A DNA stretch of 64,000 nt from Mycobacterium terramassiliense (GTDB lineage Bacteria; Actinomycetota; Actinomycetes; Mycobacteriales; Mycobacteriaceae), in the NCBI RefSeq assembly GCF_900157385.1, contig NZ_LT717700.1, forward strand, positions 609,818 through 673,817. The letters are read 5' to 3'. Below the pieces are notes generated by a model. It was not told the DNA's origin, did not search any database, and saw only the letters and a list, made by a program, of their open reading frames with translations. Of this stretch, positions 1 through 9,244 are shown piece after piece. How positions within the stretch are numbered: the stretch's first letter is position 1; every line of letters starts with the position of its first letter. Position numbers and translations under genes: made by a program.

Positions 1-426
1 TTTGCCCGCCTGATCGGGACGGGCGTCCGCCTGCCCGGATCGGGGCCCATCTTCGCGCGCCTGGAAAACCGGCCCATCCTCGAAGGCGTGCTGCGGGGCG
101 GTTTCGCCGACCACCACGCGTTGCCGAAGGACCTGGTTGCCGAACTGCGCCGAAGCGGCCGGCGGCCCGGCTATCCCAGGGTGAACCGGGCCATCATGCG
201 CATCCTCACCGGGCTGATCGACGCGAAAAGCCGCTACGCGCAGGTGGAGACACCGGTCACGTTGGTCTACAGCGAGCACGATTGGTCGCGCCCGGCGGAT
301 CGCGAGCAGGTCGCACGCCTACTCGGTGTCCGGGCCATCACGGTGGGCGGCGCGGGCCATTTCTCGGCCCTCGAACGCCCGACCGACATGGTCCGCATCA
401 TCCGGGACGGCCGACCCGGTTCATGA
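1..426 (+). CDS. Alpha/beta hydrolase, C-terminal part (5' end outside window)
   Basis: The frame is open from base 1, so the gene begins upstream of the window; only about 141 C-terminal residues are present. The visible end has the layout of an alpha/beta-hydrolase fold. A strand followed by YSEHDW supplies the likely acid residue, and the later GGAGHF supplies the likely catalytic histidine about 30 residues before the end. The nucleophile elbow lies outside the window, so activity and substrate cannot be judged. The next bases hold decayed sequence and then a gene on the opposite strand, so no operon partner is visible on this side. Confidence 0.75.
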   Translation, partial: FARLIGTGVRLPGSGPIFARLENRPILEGVLRGGFADHHALPKDLVAELRRSGRRPGYPRVNRAIMRILTGLIDAKSRYAQVETPVTLVYSEHDWSRPADREQVARLLGVRAITVGGAGHFSALERPTDMVRIIRDGRPGS

Positions 427-754
427 ACCAAAGCCGCGCGAGGGCGTGGCTGCCGGTGATCCGGTCGACCGCCATCGGGACCTGCTGTTCTTCGTGCCCG
501 ACCTCTTGTTGGCGGTGACTCGCCGACCCGCTCTTCGACTGGGACGCCGCTCGACCCATTCGCCAACCGACTCCTCCTCGACTTCGACCCCTCCGGGAAC
601 GCCGCGCACTTCGGCGCGACGCTCACCATGGCCACCGCGATGCGCGACGAGCACCGCAGCGCGCCGGCGTGGTCGTGCTCGGGCTGCTCACGGCCGTCCG
701 GTGGCCGCACGCCGGCCTCGGCCCTGCGCGACCGCGCTCTCGCGGCGCGGGCGA
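427..754. other. Stretch without an intact gene; possible decayed coding remnant
   Basis: This gap separates two convergent genes. On the plus strand, about 531-667 reads as a GC3-rich frame (…DPFANRLLLDFDPSG…HFGATLTMATAMRDE) with no start of its own. A plus-one shift near 660-670 then gives GVVVLGLLTAV and a stop at about 751-753. The pattern resembles a gene eroded by frameshifts, but I do not recognise the family. No promoter, terminator or RNA gene stands out. Confidence 0.3.
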
Positions 755-1870
755 CTAGGACGACGGGATCGCGGCCCGGCCAAACCGATATTGGGCGGGG
801 TCAGCCGACGGGTCGTGCTCGTTGTGCCACACTGCCGACTCGCCCGAATACCGGGGCCGCGCAGGCTGGGGATGCTGCTGGCGCCGGTCGAAGCGATCGA
901 GCCGGTGCGCCGGTATCAACCCGGTCAACATGAGATTTCCGATCTCGCGCAGCACTTTTCCCGCGGTGCGCCGGGTGTCCGCCGCTTTGACGTAGCGGCG
1001 CGCGACGGTGAGAAAGTCTTCGGGTTCGACCCCGGTGACATCACGCACATGAGTGGTCGGTCCGCCCACCTCCCAGCTGCCCAGGGCGGTCTCGGGCAGG
1101 TAATGGCGCAAGCCGGACTCGAAGTACATGTCGGCGCCGAGTCGCTTGGCGTTCAGGCGCACCGCTCGCATGAACATCCACGGGGGAATTTCCATGAGCC
1201 GGACCGGGCGGCCCAACGCCTCGCTCACCGCGTCGGCAACGTCGGCACCGGACAACAGCTTTGGCCCGGTTGGACGGTAGGCGCGACCGTCATGGCGGTG
1301 CGGGTCGAGCAACGCGCCCACCGCGACCCGGGCGATGTCCTCGTTGGACGGGGGCGCGTTCAGTCGTCCCCCGGTCCTTGGCGTCGGCAACACCCCGAGT
1401 TGGGCCGCGACCGGCAGCACCTGGAAATAGTTGTCCGCGAAGAATCCGGGATCAACCGCGACGTGGGCGGTGTCGGGCAGCAACTGAAACAGCTTGTCGG
1501 ACAACCAGTGCTGGCGCGTCATCAGCGACGGATGCTCGGGGCTGGCCAGCCACTGACCCAACGCGACCACCGCCTCCACGCCGGCGCCGCGCGCGGCCAC
1601 GGCAAAGGTGACCGCACTGTCGAGTGCGTGCGGGTGGTACGGAGGGTTGAAAAACAGTCGATCCACGCCGTCGACCGCGGCCCGAACCTGTTGGATGTCC
1701 AGCATATCCGCCACAACGACCTCGGCCCCCAAGGCGCGCAGCCGAGCGCTGCGCGCGTCGTCGCGACGCACCAATGCCCTCGTAGCAACGCCCTTTTCCA
1801 GTAATTGGGCCGCAACCGCGCCGCCAATCCTTCCCGTCGCGCCGGTGACCAGCACACGTGTGTTTTGCAT
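755..1870 (-). CDS. NmrA-like NAD(P)-binding oxidoreductase
   Basis: A 371-residue protein of the NmrA/atypical short-chain dehydrogenase type. The N-terminus shows a beta strand followed by the dinucleotide-binding TGATGRIGG motif (residues about 10-18), then an Arg-rich loop (ALVRRDD) that favours NADP. There is no clear YxxxK catalytic pair, as in NmrA-type sensors or reductases. The last 60-70 residues are rich in Pro, Arg and His and extend beyond the usual fold. It is divergent from the TetR gene at 1981, with a palindrome between them, so it is probably that regulator's target. The substrate is unknown. Start is the ATG at 1870. Confidence 0.8.
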   Translation of the reverse strand: MQNTRVLVTGATGRIGGAVAAQLLEKGVATRALVRRDDARSARLRALGAEVVVADMLDIQQVRAAVDGVDRLFFNPPYHPHALDSAVTFAVAARGAGVEAVVALGQWLASPEHPSLMTRQHWLSDKLFQLLPDTAHVAVDPGFFADNYFQVLPVAAQLGVLPTPRTGGRLNAPPSNEDIARVAVGALLDPHRHDGRAYRPTGPKLLSGADVADAVSEALGRPVRLMEIPPWMFMRAVRLNAKRLGADMYFESGLRHYLPETALGSWEVGGPTTHVRDVTGVEPEDFLTVARRYVKAADTRRTAGKVLREIGNLMLTGLIPAHRLDRFDRRQQHPQPARPRYSGESAVWHNEHDPSADPAQYRFGRAAIPSS

Positions 1871-1899
1871 GGGAGTTCCTTCCTGTCAGATCCGCGACA

Positions 1900-1918
1900 A
1901 TGTGACCAATGGTTACAT
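1900..1918. promoter_or_regulatory. Probable TetR operator palindrome
   Basis: ATGTGACCAATGGTTACAT is a 19-bp inverted repeat with one mismatched pair and a central base. It lies in the 110-bp gap between the divergent NmrA-like gene and the TetR gene, 30 bp upstream of the former. A related half-site (GATGTGACC) follows at about 1935. Placement fits an operator for the adjacent TetR protein; binding is inferred. Confidence 0.5.
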
Positions 1919-1980
1919 CTGCAGTATGCGGCCGAGATGTGACCGTTGTCAACATTGCGGTGACGTGAGATCGTGATGGC

Positions 1981-2604
1981 ATGAGTTCGCCCGGCACCCC
2001 CGCCAAAAAGGGCTACCACCACGGCGCATTGCACTCGGCCCTGATCGAGGCGAGCATCGCCTTGGCCCGCGAGGGCGGACCCGATCGGGTGATCCTGCGT
2101 GAGGCGGCCCGGGCCGCCGGGGTGTCACACTCGGCCGCCTACCGCCACTTCGCCGACCGCGAGGAGCTGCTGGCCGAGGTGTCAAGCTATGCGCGCGGCG
2201 AGCTCGCCGCGCAAATGCGCCGACGCGTCAATCGCACGAGCGACCCCCGCAAGAGGCTGCGCGCGGTCGGCGCCGCGTATATCGACTTCGCGATGTCGGA
2301 GCCGGGACTGTTTCGCACCGCGTTCACCTCGCATCCCGCGACATCCCCCGGCGCGGAGCGCGATCAAGCGACAACGGGCCCGGACCCTTTCGAGGTCCTC
2401 GGTCAAGTGCTCGACGAAGCCCAAGCCGCCGGTCTGCTGGATGCTCGCCGCAGGCCGGGGGCCGAGGTGGCCGCCTGGTCGGCGGTGCACGGCCTGGCCG
2501 GCCTGCTACTGGATGGACCGCTGCCCAGGAGCCCCGCGGCCGTCCGATTCGCGCGGGCCCAGGTGTTCGACCTCATCGAGCGCGGCTTGCTCAACGAGAC
2601 GTAA
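1981..2604 (+). CDS. TetR/AcrR-family transcriptional regulator
   Basis: A 207-residue one-domain repressor. Residues about 15-60 form the TetR helix-turn-helix (LREAARAAGVSHSAAYRHFADREELL), preceded by the KGYHHG stretch typical of the subgroup with a WHG-type ligand domain; the C-terminal half matches that helical ligand domain. It is divergent from the NmrA-like oxidoreductase, and the gap contains a 19-bp palindrome, so local auto- and cross-regulation is likely. The ligand is unknown. The ATG lacks a strong Shine-Dalgarno sequence. Confidence 0.85.
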   Translation: MSSPGTPAKKGYHHGALHSALIEASIALAREGGPDRVILREAARAAGVSHSAAYRHFADREELLAEVSSYARGELAAQMRRRVNRTSDPRKRLRAVGAAYIDFAMSEPGLFRTAFTSHPATSPGAERDQATTGPDPFEVLGQVLDEAQAAGLLDARRRPGAEVAAWSAVHGLAGLLLDGPLPRSPAAVRFARAQVFDLIERGLLNET

Positions 2605-2696
2605 GCGGCCTTCGCAAGGGCAGGCGACCATTGGCGGCACGCATCCCGGCATGGTGGAGTGGGTATCGCACCAAGTAGCCGCCCACCGCCGAGAGA

Positions 2697-3449
2697 GTGA
2701 GGTCCACCGTGCTGGGTCTGCCAGAGAAGGTCCACGCCTGCCTGTTCGACCTCGACGGTGTGCTCACCGATACCGCGAGCGTCCACACGAAGGCCTGGAA
2801 GGCCATGTTCGACGCCTACCTGTCCGAACGGGCCAAGCAAACCGGAGACGAGTTCGTCCCGTTCGACCCGGCCACCGACTACCGCAAATACGTCGACGGC
2901 AAGAAGCGCGAAGACGGGGTGCGTTCGTTTCTGGAAAGCCGCGGCATCGAGCTGCCGGACGGCGACCCCGACGATCCGGGCGACGCCGAGACGGTCTACG
3001 GCCTGGGCAACCGCAAGAACGACATGTTCCAAAAGGTCCTGCACGACGACGGCGTCGAGGTCTTCGACGGCTCGCGGCGCTACCTGGAGGCGGTCTCGGC
3101 CGCGGGCCTCGGGATCGCCGTGGTGTCCTCCAGCGCCAACACCCGCGACGTCCTCGAAATCACCGGTCTGGACCGGTACGTCCAGCAGCGGGTCGACGGC
3201 GTCACGCTGCGCGAGGAACACATCGCCGGCAAGCCGGCCCCGGACTCCTACCTGCGTGGGGCCGAGCTGCTCGACGTCGGCCCCGACGCGGCGGCCGTGT
3301 TCGAGGACGCGTTGTCGGGCGTGCAGGCCGGCCGGGCCGGTAACTTCGGCTACGTGGTGGGCGTCGACCGGGTGGGCCAGGCCGAGGACCTGCGCCGCAA
3401 CGGCGCCGACGTCGTGGTCACCGACCTCGCCGAGCTGCTGCAGTCATGA
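2697..3449 (+). CDS. Beta-phosphoglucomutase-like HAD phosphatase (Rv3400 type)
   Basis: A HAD-superfamily enzyme of the beta-phosphoglucomutase group, interconverting beta-glucose 1-phosphate and glucose 6-phosphate. Motif I is FDLDGVLTD with nucleophile Asp18 and acid/base Asp20; motif II is the VVSSSANT stretch, motif III the KPAPDS lysine, motif IV FEDALSG. An inserted cap domain sits after motif I. It overlaps the GH65 gene by ATGA (3446-3449), so the two are translationally coupled. A phosphorylase releasing beta-glucose 1-phosphate would feed this mutase. The start is GTG 2697, but GTG 2709, five bases after a GTGAGG sequence, is equally possible and would shorten it by four residues. 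Confidence 0.92.
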   Translation: MRSTVLGLPEKVHACLFDLDGVLTDTASVHTKAWKAMFDAYLSERAKQTGDEFVPFDPATDYRKYVDGKKREDGVRSFLESRGIELPDGDPDDPGDAETVYGLGNRKNDMFQKVLHDDGVEVFDGSRRYLEAVSAAGLGIAVVSSSANTRDVLEITGLDRYVQQRVDGVTLREEHIAGKPAPDSYLRGAELLDVGPDAAAVFEDALSGVQAGRAGNFGYVVGVDRVGQAEDLRRNGADVVVTDLAELLQS

Positions 3450-5812
3450 TCACCGAGGAGGCGTTTCCGGTCGAACCGTGGCAGATCCGCGAGACCCGCC
3501 TCGACCTGAACCTGCTCGCCCAGTCCGAATCCCTGTTCGCGCTGTCCAACGGGCACATCGGGCTGCGCGGCAACCTCGACGAGGGCGAGCCGCACGGCCT
3601 GCCGGGAACGTACCTGAACTCCTTCTACGAGATCCGGCCGCTGCCCTACGCCGAGGCCGGCTTCGGCTATCCGGAGGCCGGCCAGACGATCGTCGACGTC
3701 ACCAACGGCAAGATCATCCGGCTGTTGGTCGAGGACGAGCCGTTCGACGTCCGCTACGGCGAGTTGCTCTCCCACGAGCGGGTGCTCGACCTGCGAGCCG
3801 GGACCCTGACCCGGCGCGCGGACTGGCGCTCGCCCAACGGCAAACAGGTGAGGGTCGTGTCCACCCGGCTGGTCTCCCTGGCGCAGCGCGGCGTCGCGGC
3901 CATCGAGTACGTGGTGGAAGCGGTCGAGGAATTCGTGCGGGTGACCGTGCAGTCCGAACTGGTCACCAACGAGGACCAGCCGCAGACCTCCGACGACCCG
4001 CGGGTGTCGGCGATCCTGGAAAACCCGCTCGAGGCCGTCGACCACGAAAACACCGAAACCGGAGCGCTTCTCATGCACCGGACCCGGTCCAGCGCGTTGA
4101 TGATGTCCGCCGCGATGGATCACGAGATCGACGTCCCCGGGCGCGTCGAGTTCAGCACCGACGCCCGCCCGGACCTGGCCCGGACCACGGTCATCTGCGG
4201 GCTGCGCAAGGGCCAGAAGCTGCGCATCGTCAAGTACCTGGCGTACGGCTGGTCGAGCATGCGCTCGCGCCCCGCGCTGCGCGACCAGGCCGCCGCCGCG
4301 ATCCACAGCGCCCGCTACACGGGCTGGCAGGGGCTGCTGGACTCGCAACGGGCCTACCTGGACGACTTCTGGGAGAACGCGGACGTCGAGGTGGAGGGCG
4401 ACCCCGAATCCCAGCAAGCCGTCCGGTTCGGGATGTTCCACCTGCTGCAGGCCAGCGCCCGCGCCGAACGCCGCGCGATCGCCGCCAAGGGGCTCACCGG
4501 AACCGGCTACGACGGCCACGCCTTCTGGGACACCGAGGCCTATGTGTTGCCGGTGCTGACCTACACCGCGCCGCACACCGTCGCCGACGCGCTGCGCTGG
4601 CGGGCGTCGACGCTGGAACTCGCCAAGGAGCGCGCGGCCGAACTCGGCCTGGAGGGGGCCAGCTTCCCGTGGCGCACCATCCGCGGGCAGGAGTGCTCGG
4701 CGTACTGGCCGGCCGGCACGGCGGCCTGGCACATCAACGCCGACATCGCGATGGCCTTCGAGCGGTACCGCACCGTCACCGGCGACCACGACCTGGAGCG
4801 CGACTGCGGCCTGCGGGTGCTGGTCGAGACCGCCCGGCTGTGGATGTCGCTCGGGCACCACGACCGGCACGGCGTCTGGCACCTCGACGGCGTCACCGGA
4901 CCCGACGAGTACACGGCGGTCGTGCGCGACAACGTCTTCACCAACCTAATGGCCGCGCACAACCTGGTGACCGCCGCCGACGCCTGCAACCGCCACCCGG
5001 AAGAGGCGACGGCGCTGGACGTCACCACCGAGGAGGCCGCCGCCTGGCGCGACGCGGCCGACGCCGTCAACATCCCCTACGACTCCGAACTGGGCGTCCA
5101 CCAACAGTGCGAGGGGTTCACCACCTTCGCCGAATGGGACTTCGAAAAGAACACCACCTATCCCCTGCTGCTGCACGAGGCCTATGTGCGGCTCTACCCC
5201 GCCCAGGTGATCAAGCAGGCCGACCTCGTGCTGGCGATGCAATGGCAGAGCCACGCCTTCACGCCCGAACAGAAGGCGCGCAACGTCGATTACTACGAGC
5301 GGCGCATGGTGCGCGACTCGTCGCTGTCGGCCTGCACCCAGGCGGTGATGTGCGCCGAGGTCGGCCACCTGGAGCTGGCCCACGACTATGCCTACGAGGC
5401 CGCGCTGATCGACCTGCGCGACCTGCACCACAACACCCGCGACGGGTTGCACATGGCCTCGCTTGCCGGGGCCTGGATGACGCTGGTCGTGGGGTTCGGC
5501 GGCCTGCGCGACGACGAGGGCATCCTCTCGCTGGATCCCCAACTGCCCGACGGCATTTCGCGGCTCCGGTTCCGGCTGCGGTGGCGCGACTTTCGGCTCA
5601 CCGTCGACGTCAACCACTCCGAGGTCACCTACGCCGTGGACGACGGACCCGAGCACGAACTCACCATCCGGCACGCCGGCGAGCAACTCACGCTGAACAC
5701 CGATGCGCCGACGACCGTCGCCGTGCGCGTTCGCAAACCCCTGCTGCCGGCGCCGCAGCAGCCGCCGGGCCGCGAGCCGCTGCACCGGCGCGCCCTGGCC
5801 CGCACTCAGTGA
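3446..5812 (+). CDS. Glycoside hydrolase family 65 protein, trehalose/kojibiose phosphorylase-like (Rv3401 type)
   Basis: A 788-residue GH65 protein with an N-terminal super-sandwich domain, a central (alpha/alpha)6 barrel and a small C-terminal beta domain. The catalytic acid lies in the family motif GPDEY (Glu488), and a DSSLSACTQ stretch further on matches the anion-binding part of the active site. GH65 enzymes act on alpha-linked disaccharides, mostly as inverting phosphorylases giving beta-glucose 1-phosphate. Translational coupling to beta-phosphoglucomutase supports phosphorolysis. The exact sugar (trehalose, kojibiose or maltose) cannot be told. No signal peptide is present. Its 3' end overlaps that of the convergent TetR gene by 7 bp. 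Confidence 0.92.
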   Translation: MITEEAFPVEPWQIRETRLDLNLLAQSESLFALSNGHIGLRGNLDEGEPHGLPGTYLNSFYEIRPLPYAEAGFGYPEAGQTIVDVTNGKIIRLLVEDEPFDVRYGELLSHERVLDLRAGTLTRRADWRSPNGKQVRVVSTRLVSLAQRGVAAIEYVVEAVEEFVRVTVQSELVTNEDQPQTSDDPRVSAILENPLEAVDHENTETGALLMHRTRSSALMMSAAMDHEIDVPGRVEFSTDARPDLARTTVICGLRKGQKLRIVKYLAYGWSSMRSRPALRDQAAAAIHSARYTGWQGLLDSQRAYLDDFWENADVEVEGDPESQQAVRFGMFHLLQASARAERRAIAAKGLTGTGYDGHAFWDTEAYVLPVLTYTAPHTVADALRWRASTLELAKERAAELGLEGASFPWRTIRGQECSAYWPAGTAAWHINADIAMAFERYRTVTGDHDLERDCGLRVLVETARLWMSLGHHDRHGVWHLDGVTGPDEYTAVVRDNVFTNLMAAHNLVTAADACNRHPEEATALDVTTEEAAAWRDAADAVNIPYDSELGVHQQCEGFTTFAEWDFEKNTTYPLLLHEAYVRLYPAQVIKQADLVLAMQWQSHAFTPEQKARNVDYYERRMVRDSSLSACTQAVMCAEVGHLELAHDYAYEAALIDLRDLHHNTRDGLHMASLAGAWMTLVVGFGGLRDDEGILSLDPQLPDGISRLRFRLRWRDFRLTVDVNHSEVTYAVDDGPEHELTIRHAGEQLTLNTDAPTTVAVRVRKPLLPAPQQPPGREPLHRRALARTQ

Positions 5813-6384
5813 GGTCCGAGGACCCGGGCCATCTCGCCGACGATCGCCTGGCGCAGTTCGGCGTCCGGTAGGTCATCGATGCCGACCGCCGAGCGTAAAA
5901 AAGGGGCAAACAATCGCCAACCAAACTGCAGCGCAAAGGCGTTCGCCACCGCCAGGCGCGCGCTGAGATCTCCGTCGGGGCCGGGGGGGTGCTTCGGGCG
6001 GATGTCGTCGTACAGCTGCGAGGCGCCGGGAAACCGGGACTGCAACTTCCCCGCCGGGTAGCCGTCGAGCAGGGTGCGGGCCATGACCCGCAAATGCCGG
6101 TCCAACGCCCGCTCCGCCTCCTCGGGGGTCGGGTCGCTCTGCAGCAACGCGGTCGTGGTCGCGCCGAGGTGATCGAGCACGGCGCCCACGAGTTGGTCCT
6201 TGGTGCCGAAGTGCCGAAACACCAGGCCGTGGTTGACCTTTGACCGGGCGGCGATGTCGCGGATCGACGTCGCGGCCGGCCCGCGCTCGGCGAACAGGTC
6301 GGTGGCGGCCTCCAGGATGGCGGCGCCGACCTCTTCTCGCCCGGTGGGATTTTTCCGGTTGACACTTGCCGAACGTGTAGTCAC
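5806..6384 (-). CDS. TetR-family repressor (Rv3405c type), autoregulated
   Basis: A 192-residue TetR protein. The helix-turn-helix is at residues about 30-65 ([27 protein letters not shown]), followed by an all-helical ligand domain. It is divergent from the dioxygenase at 6447. Two near-identical palindromes fill the short gap: the first overlaps the GTG start codon, the second lies just upstream of the dioxygenase. The arrangement matches the known Rv3405c/Rv3406 pair, where the repressor controls itself and the dioxygenase. A TAGTGT box on the minus strand (6391-6396) ends 6 nt before the GTG, so the message is probably leaderless and its -10 box lies inside the operator. Confidence 0.88.
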   Translation of the reverse strand: MTTRSASVNRKNPTGREEVGAAILEAATDLFAERGPAATSIRDIAARSKVNHGLVFRHFGTKDQLVGAVLDHLGATTTALLQSDPTPEEAERALDRHLRVMARTLLDGYPAGKLQSRFPGASQLYDDIRPKHPPGPDGDLSARLAVANAFALQFGWRLFAPFLRSAVGIDDLPDAELRQAIVGEMARVLGPH

Positions 6385-6394
6385 GTGACTACAC
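6375..6394. promoter_or_regulatory. Perfect 20-bp palindromic operator 1
   Basis: GTGTAGTCACGTGACTACAC reads the same on both strands. It covers the start codon of the TetR gene (6382-6384) and part of its probable -10 box. A TetR dimer bound here should block its own transcription. Confidence 0.8.
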
Positions 6395-6396
6395 TA
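6391..6396 (-). promoter_or_regulatory. -10 box of a leaderless promoter for the TetR gene
   Basis: On the minus strand TAGTGT lies 6 nt before the GTG at 6384, the spacing expected when transcription starts at the first base of the start codon. The hexamer overlaps operator 1. Confidence 0.4.
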
Positions 6397-6401
6397 ACCC
6401 A

Positions 6402-6419
6402 TGTAGTCAGTTGACTACA
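6402..6419. promoter_or_regulatory. 18-bp palindromic operator 2
   Basis: TGTAGTCAGTTGACTACA has perfect 8-bp arms identical to the core of operator 1 (TGTAGTCA / TGACTACA) around a GT centre. It lies 27 bp upstream of the dioxygenase start; the two operator centres are 26 bp apart. It probably controls the dioxygenase. Confidence 0.75.
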
Positions 6420-6446
6420 CCAGATCTCCGCAAAAGGACGAAAGAA

Positions 6447-7355
6447 ATGACCGACTCCATCACCGTCACCAAGCTGGGCAGCCGGATCGGCGCCCGACTC
6501 GACGGCGTGCGCCTGGGCGGCGACCTCGACCCGGCCGCCGTCGACGAGATCCGCGGGGCGCTGCTGGCCCACAAGGTGATCTTCTTTCGCGGGCAGGACC
6601 ACCTCGACGACGAAGGGCAGCTCGCGTTCGCGCGGCTGCTGGGCACCCCGATCGGGCACCCCGCCGCGAAGTTCCTCGCCGCCAAGAACGCGCCGATCAT
6701 CACGCCGATCAACTCCGACTACGGCAAGGCGACGCGCTGGCACACCGACGTCACGTTCGCCGCGAACTACCCCGCCGCCTCGATCCTGCGCGCGGTCACG
6801 CTGCCCAGCTACGGGGGCTCGACGCTGTGGGCCTCCACCGCGGCGGCCTACGAGCACCTGCCCGAGCCGCTGAAGTGCCTCGTCGACGACCTGTGGGCGC
6901 TGCACACCAACCGCCACGACTACATCACCGAAGAAGCCTTGACCGACGCGCAGCGGGCGTTCCGCCAGGCGTTCGACAAGCCGGACTTCCAGACCGAGCA
7001 TCCCGTGGTTCGGGTGCACCCCGAGACCGGTGAGCGGACGCTGGTGCTGGGCGATTTCGTGCGCGGGTTCGTCGGCCTGGACGGCTACGAGTCGAGCGTG
7101 CTGTTCGAACTGCTGCAACGCCGAATTACCATGCCCGAGAACACCATTCGCTGGAGCTGGAGTTATGGCGACGTCGCCATCTGGGACAACCGGGCGACGC
7201 AGCACCGGGCGATCGACGACTACGACGGCCAGCATCGGCTGATGCACCGGGTCACGCTGATGGGCGACGTGCCGGTCAACGTGCACGGGCAACGCAGCCG
7301 GGTCGTCAGCGGCGCCCCGCTCGACGTGACCAGCCCGGAGGAGATCGCGAGCTGA
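6447..7355 (+). CDS. TauD/TfdA-family Fe(II)/2-oxoglutarate dioxygenase (Rv3406-type alkylsulfatase)
   Basis: A 302-residue cytosolic non-haem iron dioxygenase of the taurine dioxygenase family. The iron triad is His99-x-Asp101 (WHTDVTF) and His253 (ATQHRAI); Arg268 (MHRVTL) should bind 2-oxoglutarate. The sequence closely follows M. tuberculosis Rv3406, known to cleave alkyl sulfates oxidatively to aldehyde and sulfate, a sulfur-scavenging reaction. The ATG at 6447 is chosen over upstream in-frame codons because it follows AAAGGACG and matches the family N-terminus MTDxITV; an upstream start would read through the operator. Regulation by the divergent TetR repressor is likely. Confidence 0.93.
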   Translation: MTDSITVTKLGSRIGARLDGVRLGGDLDPAAVDEIRGALLAHKVIFFRGQDHLDDEGQLAFARLLGTPIGHPAAKFLAAKNAPIITPINSDYGKATRWHTDVTFAANYPAASILRAVTLPSYGGSTLWASTAAAYEHLPEPLKCLVDDLWALHTNRHDYITEEALTDAQRAFRQAFDKPDFQTEHPVVRVHPETGERTLVLGDFVRGFVGLDGYESSVLFELLQRRITMPENTIRWSWSYGDVAIWDNRATQHRAIDDYDGQHRLMHRVTLMGDVPVNVHGQRSRVVSGAPLDVTSPEEIAS

Positions 7356-7375
7356 GCGCGGGCCGCGACGAGGGG

Positions 7376-9112
7376 TCAGCCCGCGGTACTGACCGGGTCG
7401 ATCGGTAGCCAGCGCAGCGCGCCGGGAGCGTGCGCCGGCACCACCGGGTGATCGGGCGGGATCGGGGACAGCCTGCGGTAGGTGTCGCCCTGCAGCGGCC
7501 GCAGGTCGTTCTCCCCCTTGTTCGGCCACATCGAGGCGGCCCGCTCGGCCTGCGCGGTGATGGACAGCGAGGGGTTGACGCCCAGGTTCGCCGAGATCGC
7601 CGCGCCGTCCACCACGAACAGTGTCGGGTAGCCGTAGACCCGGTGATACGGGTCGATGACGCCGTGTTCGGGGCCGTCGCCGATCACCGCGCCGCCCAAG
7701 AAGTGGGCCGTAAGCGGGATGTTGAACAGCTCGCCCCAGGTGCCGCCGGCAACGCCGTCGATCTTGGCGGCGATGCGGCGGGTGACCTCGTTGCCGACCG
7801 GGATCCATGACGGGTTCGGCTCGCCGTGCCCCTGTTTGCTGGAATACCAACGGATTCCGAGCTTGCCCCGCTTGGTGAACGTGGTGATCGAGTTGTCCAG
7901 GTGCTGCATCACCAGTGCGATCACCGTGCGTTCGCTCCACTGGCGCACGTTGATCATGCGCAGGATGCCGCGCGGGTCCTCCCGGCCCTGCTCCAGCAAT
8001 TGCTTCCACCGCGGCGTGTCGGTGCCCTCGGGACCCTCGCCGTCGGTCATCAGCGTCTGCAGCAGCCCCATCGCGTTGGAGCCCTTGCCGTAGCGCACGG
8101 GCTCGACGTGGGTGTCCGAGGTCGGGTGGATCGACGACGTGATCGCCACGCCGTGCGTCAGGTCCAGGTCGGGCTTCACCTCGAGCGTCGCGGCGCCGAC
8201 GATCGACTCGGAGTTGGTCCGGGTCAGCACGCCCAGGCGCTTCGACAGCCGGGGCAGCTTGCCCCTGTCGCGCATGTTGAACAGCAGGTGCTGGGTGCCC
8301 CAGGTGCCGGCGGCCAGGATCAGGTTTTCGGCGGTGTAGGTGCGCCGGTCGCGGCGCAGCCAGCTTCCGGTGCGCACCGTGCGGACCTCCCACAGGCCGT
8401 CGGGGCGCTGCTCGAAGCCCTTCACCGTCGTCATCGGAATGACCTGCGCGCCATGGGATTCCGCGAGGCCGAGGTAGTTCTTCACCAGGGTGTTCTTGGC
8501 GCCGTAGCGGCATCCGGTCATGCAGCAGCCGCATTCCAGGCAGCCGGTGCGGTCGGGCCCGGCGCCGCCGAAGTACGGGTCGGGCACGGTCTTGCCCGGC
8601 GCCTTGGTGCCGTCCGGGCCGAAGAACACCCCGACGGGCGTGGGCACCCAGGTGTCGCCGCAGCCCATGTCGTCGGCGACTTCCTTGACGAGGCGGTCGG
8701 CGTCGGTGAACGTCGGGTTCTCGACCACGCCCAGCATCCGCTGGGCCTGCTCGTAGTGCGGCATCAGCTCGTCACGCCAGTCGGTGATGTGCGCCCACTG
8801 CTGGTCTTTGAAGAACGGCTCCGGCGGCACGTACAGGGTGTTGGCGTAGTTGAGCGAACCCCCGCCCACGCCCGCGCCGGCCAGGATCATCACGTTGCGC
8901 AGCGGGTGGATCCGCTGGATGCCGTAGCAGCCGAGCTTGGGCGCCCACAGGAACTTGCGCAGGTCCCACGACGTCTCGGCGAACTCCTGGTCGGAGAAGC
9001 GGCGGCCGGCCTCCAGGACGCCCACCCGGTAGCCCTTTTCCGTCAGCCGCAGCGCGCTGACGCTGCCCCCGAATCCCGAACCGATGATCAGGACGTCGTA
9101 ATCCGGCTTCAT
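7376..9112 (-). CDS. choD: GMC-family FAD oxidoreductase, cholesterol-oxidase-like
   Basis: A 578-residue flavoenzyme of the glucose-methanol-choline family. It opens with the FAD motif IIGSGFGGSVSA (residues about 9-20), continues with the GAGVGGGSLNYAN loop near residue 80, and has a cysteine cluster CLECGCCMTGC in the middle as in the ChoD subgroup. It matches Rv3409c, annotated as cholesterol oxidase; members oxidise sterol or other hydroxyl groups, and direct 3-hydroxysteroid oxidation by the mycobacterial protein is debated. No signal peptide is seen. It is transcribed away from the guaB3-guaB2 operon and separated from it by two tandem hairpins. Confidence 0.93.
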   Translation of the reverse strand: MKPDYDVLIIGSGFGGSVSALRLTEKGYRVGVLEAGRRFSDQEFAETSWDLRKFLWAPKLGCYGIQRIHPLRNVMILAGAGVGGGSLNYANTLYVPPEPFFKDQQWAHITDWRDELMPHYEQAQRMLGVVENPTFTDADRLVKEVADDMGCGDTWVPTPVGVFFGPDGTKAPGKTVPDPYFGGAGPDRTGCLECGCCMTGCRYGAKNTLVKNYLGLAESHGAQVIPMTTVKGFEQRPDGLWEVRTVRTGSWLRRDRRTYTAENLILAAGTWGTQHLLFNMRDRGKLPRLSKRLGVLTRTNSESIVGAATLEVKPDLDLTHGVAITSSIHPTSDTHVEPVRYGKGSNAMGLLQTLMTDGEGPEGTDTPRWKQLLEQGREDPRGILRMINVRQWSERTVIALVMQHLDNSITTFTKRGKLGIRWYSSKQGHGEPNPSWIPVGNEVTRRIAAKIDGVAGGTWGELFNIPLTAHFLGGAVIGDGPEHGVIDPYHRVYGYPTLFVVDGAAISANLGVNPSLSITAQAERAASMWPNKGENDLRPLQGDTYRRLSPIPPDHPVVPAHAPGALRWLPIDPVSTAG

Positions 9113-9179
9113 TTCACCAGTATGGCCGTACCGGCCGGTAACTAACCAGGGGGTGCTGCCGCCCGCTCCGGCACCCGGC

Positions 9180-9225
9180 GTGCGGCTGGCCGCACATTCG
9201 GAGCCGAGCGTGCGGCTCGCCGCAC
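9180..9225. terminator. Two tandem 7-bp hairpins downstream of guaB3
   Basis: GTGCGGCTGGCCGCAC (9180-9195) and GTGCGGCTCGCCGCAC (9210-9225) are successive perfect 7-bp stems with 2-nt loops, each followed by ATTCG. They form a direct repeat 30 bp apart, just after the guaB3 stop on its transcribed strand. No U-tract is present. They probably stop or protect the guaB transcript, though a repeat element is possible. Confidence 0.5.
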
Positions 9226-9244
9226 ATTCGCCGGGCGGCAGCGC

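Noticed and set aside
2758..5871. A very long open frame (over 1000 codons) on the plus strand across the phosphoglucomutase and GH65 genes
   Set aside because: It is a GC-driven shadow of two well-supported genes in other frames; its translation is Arg/Pro/Ala-rich with no domain.
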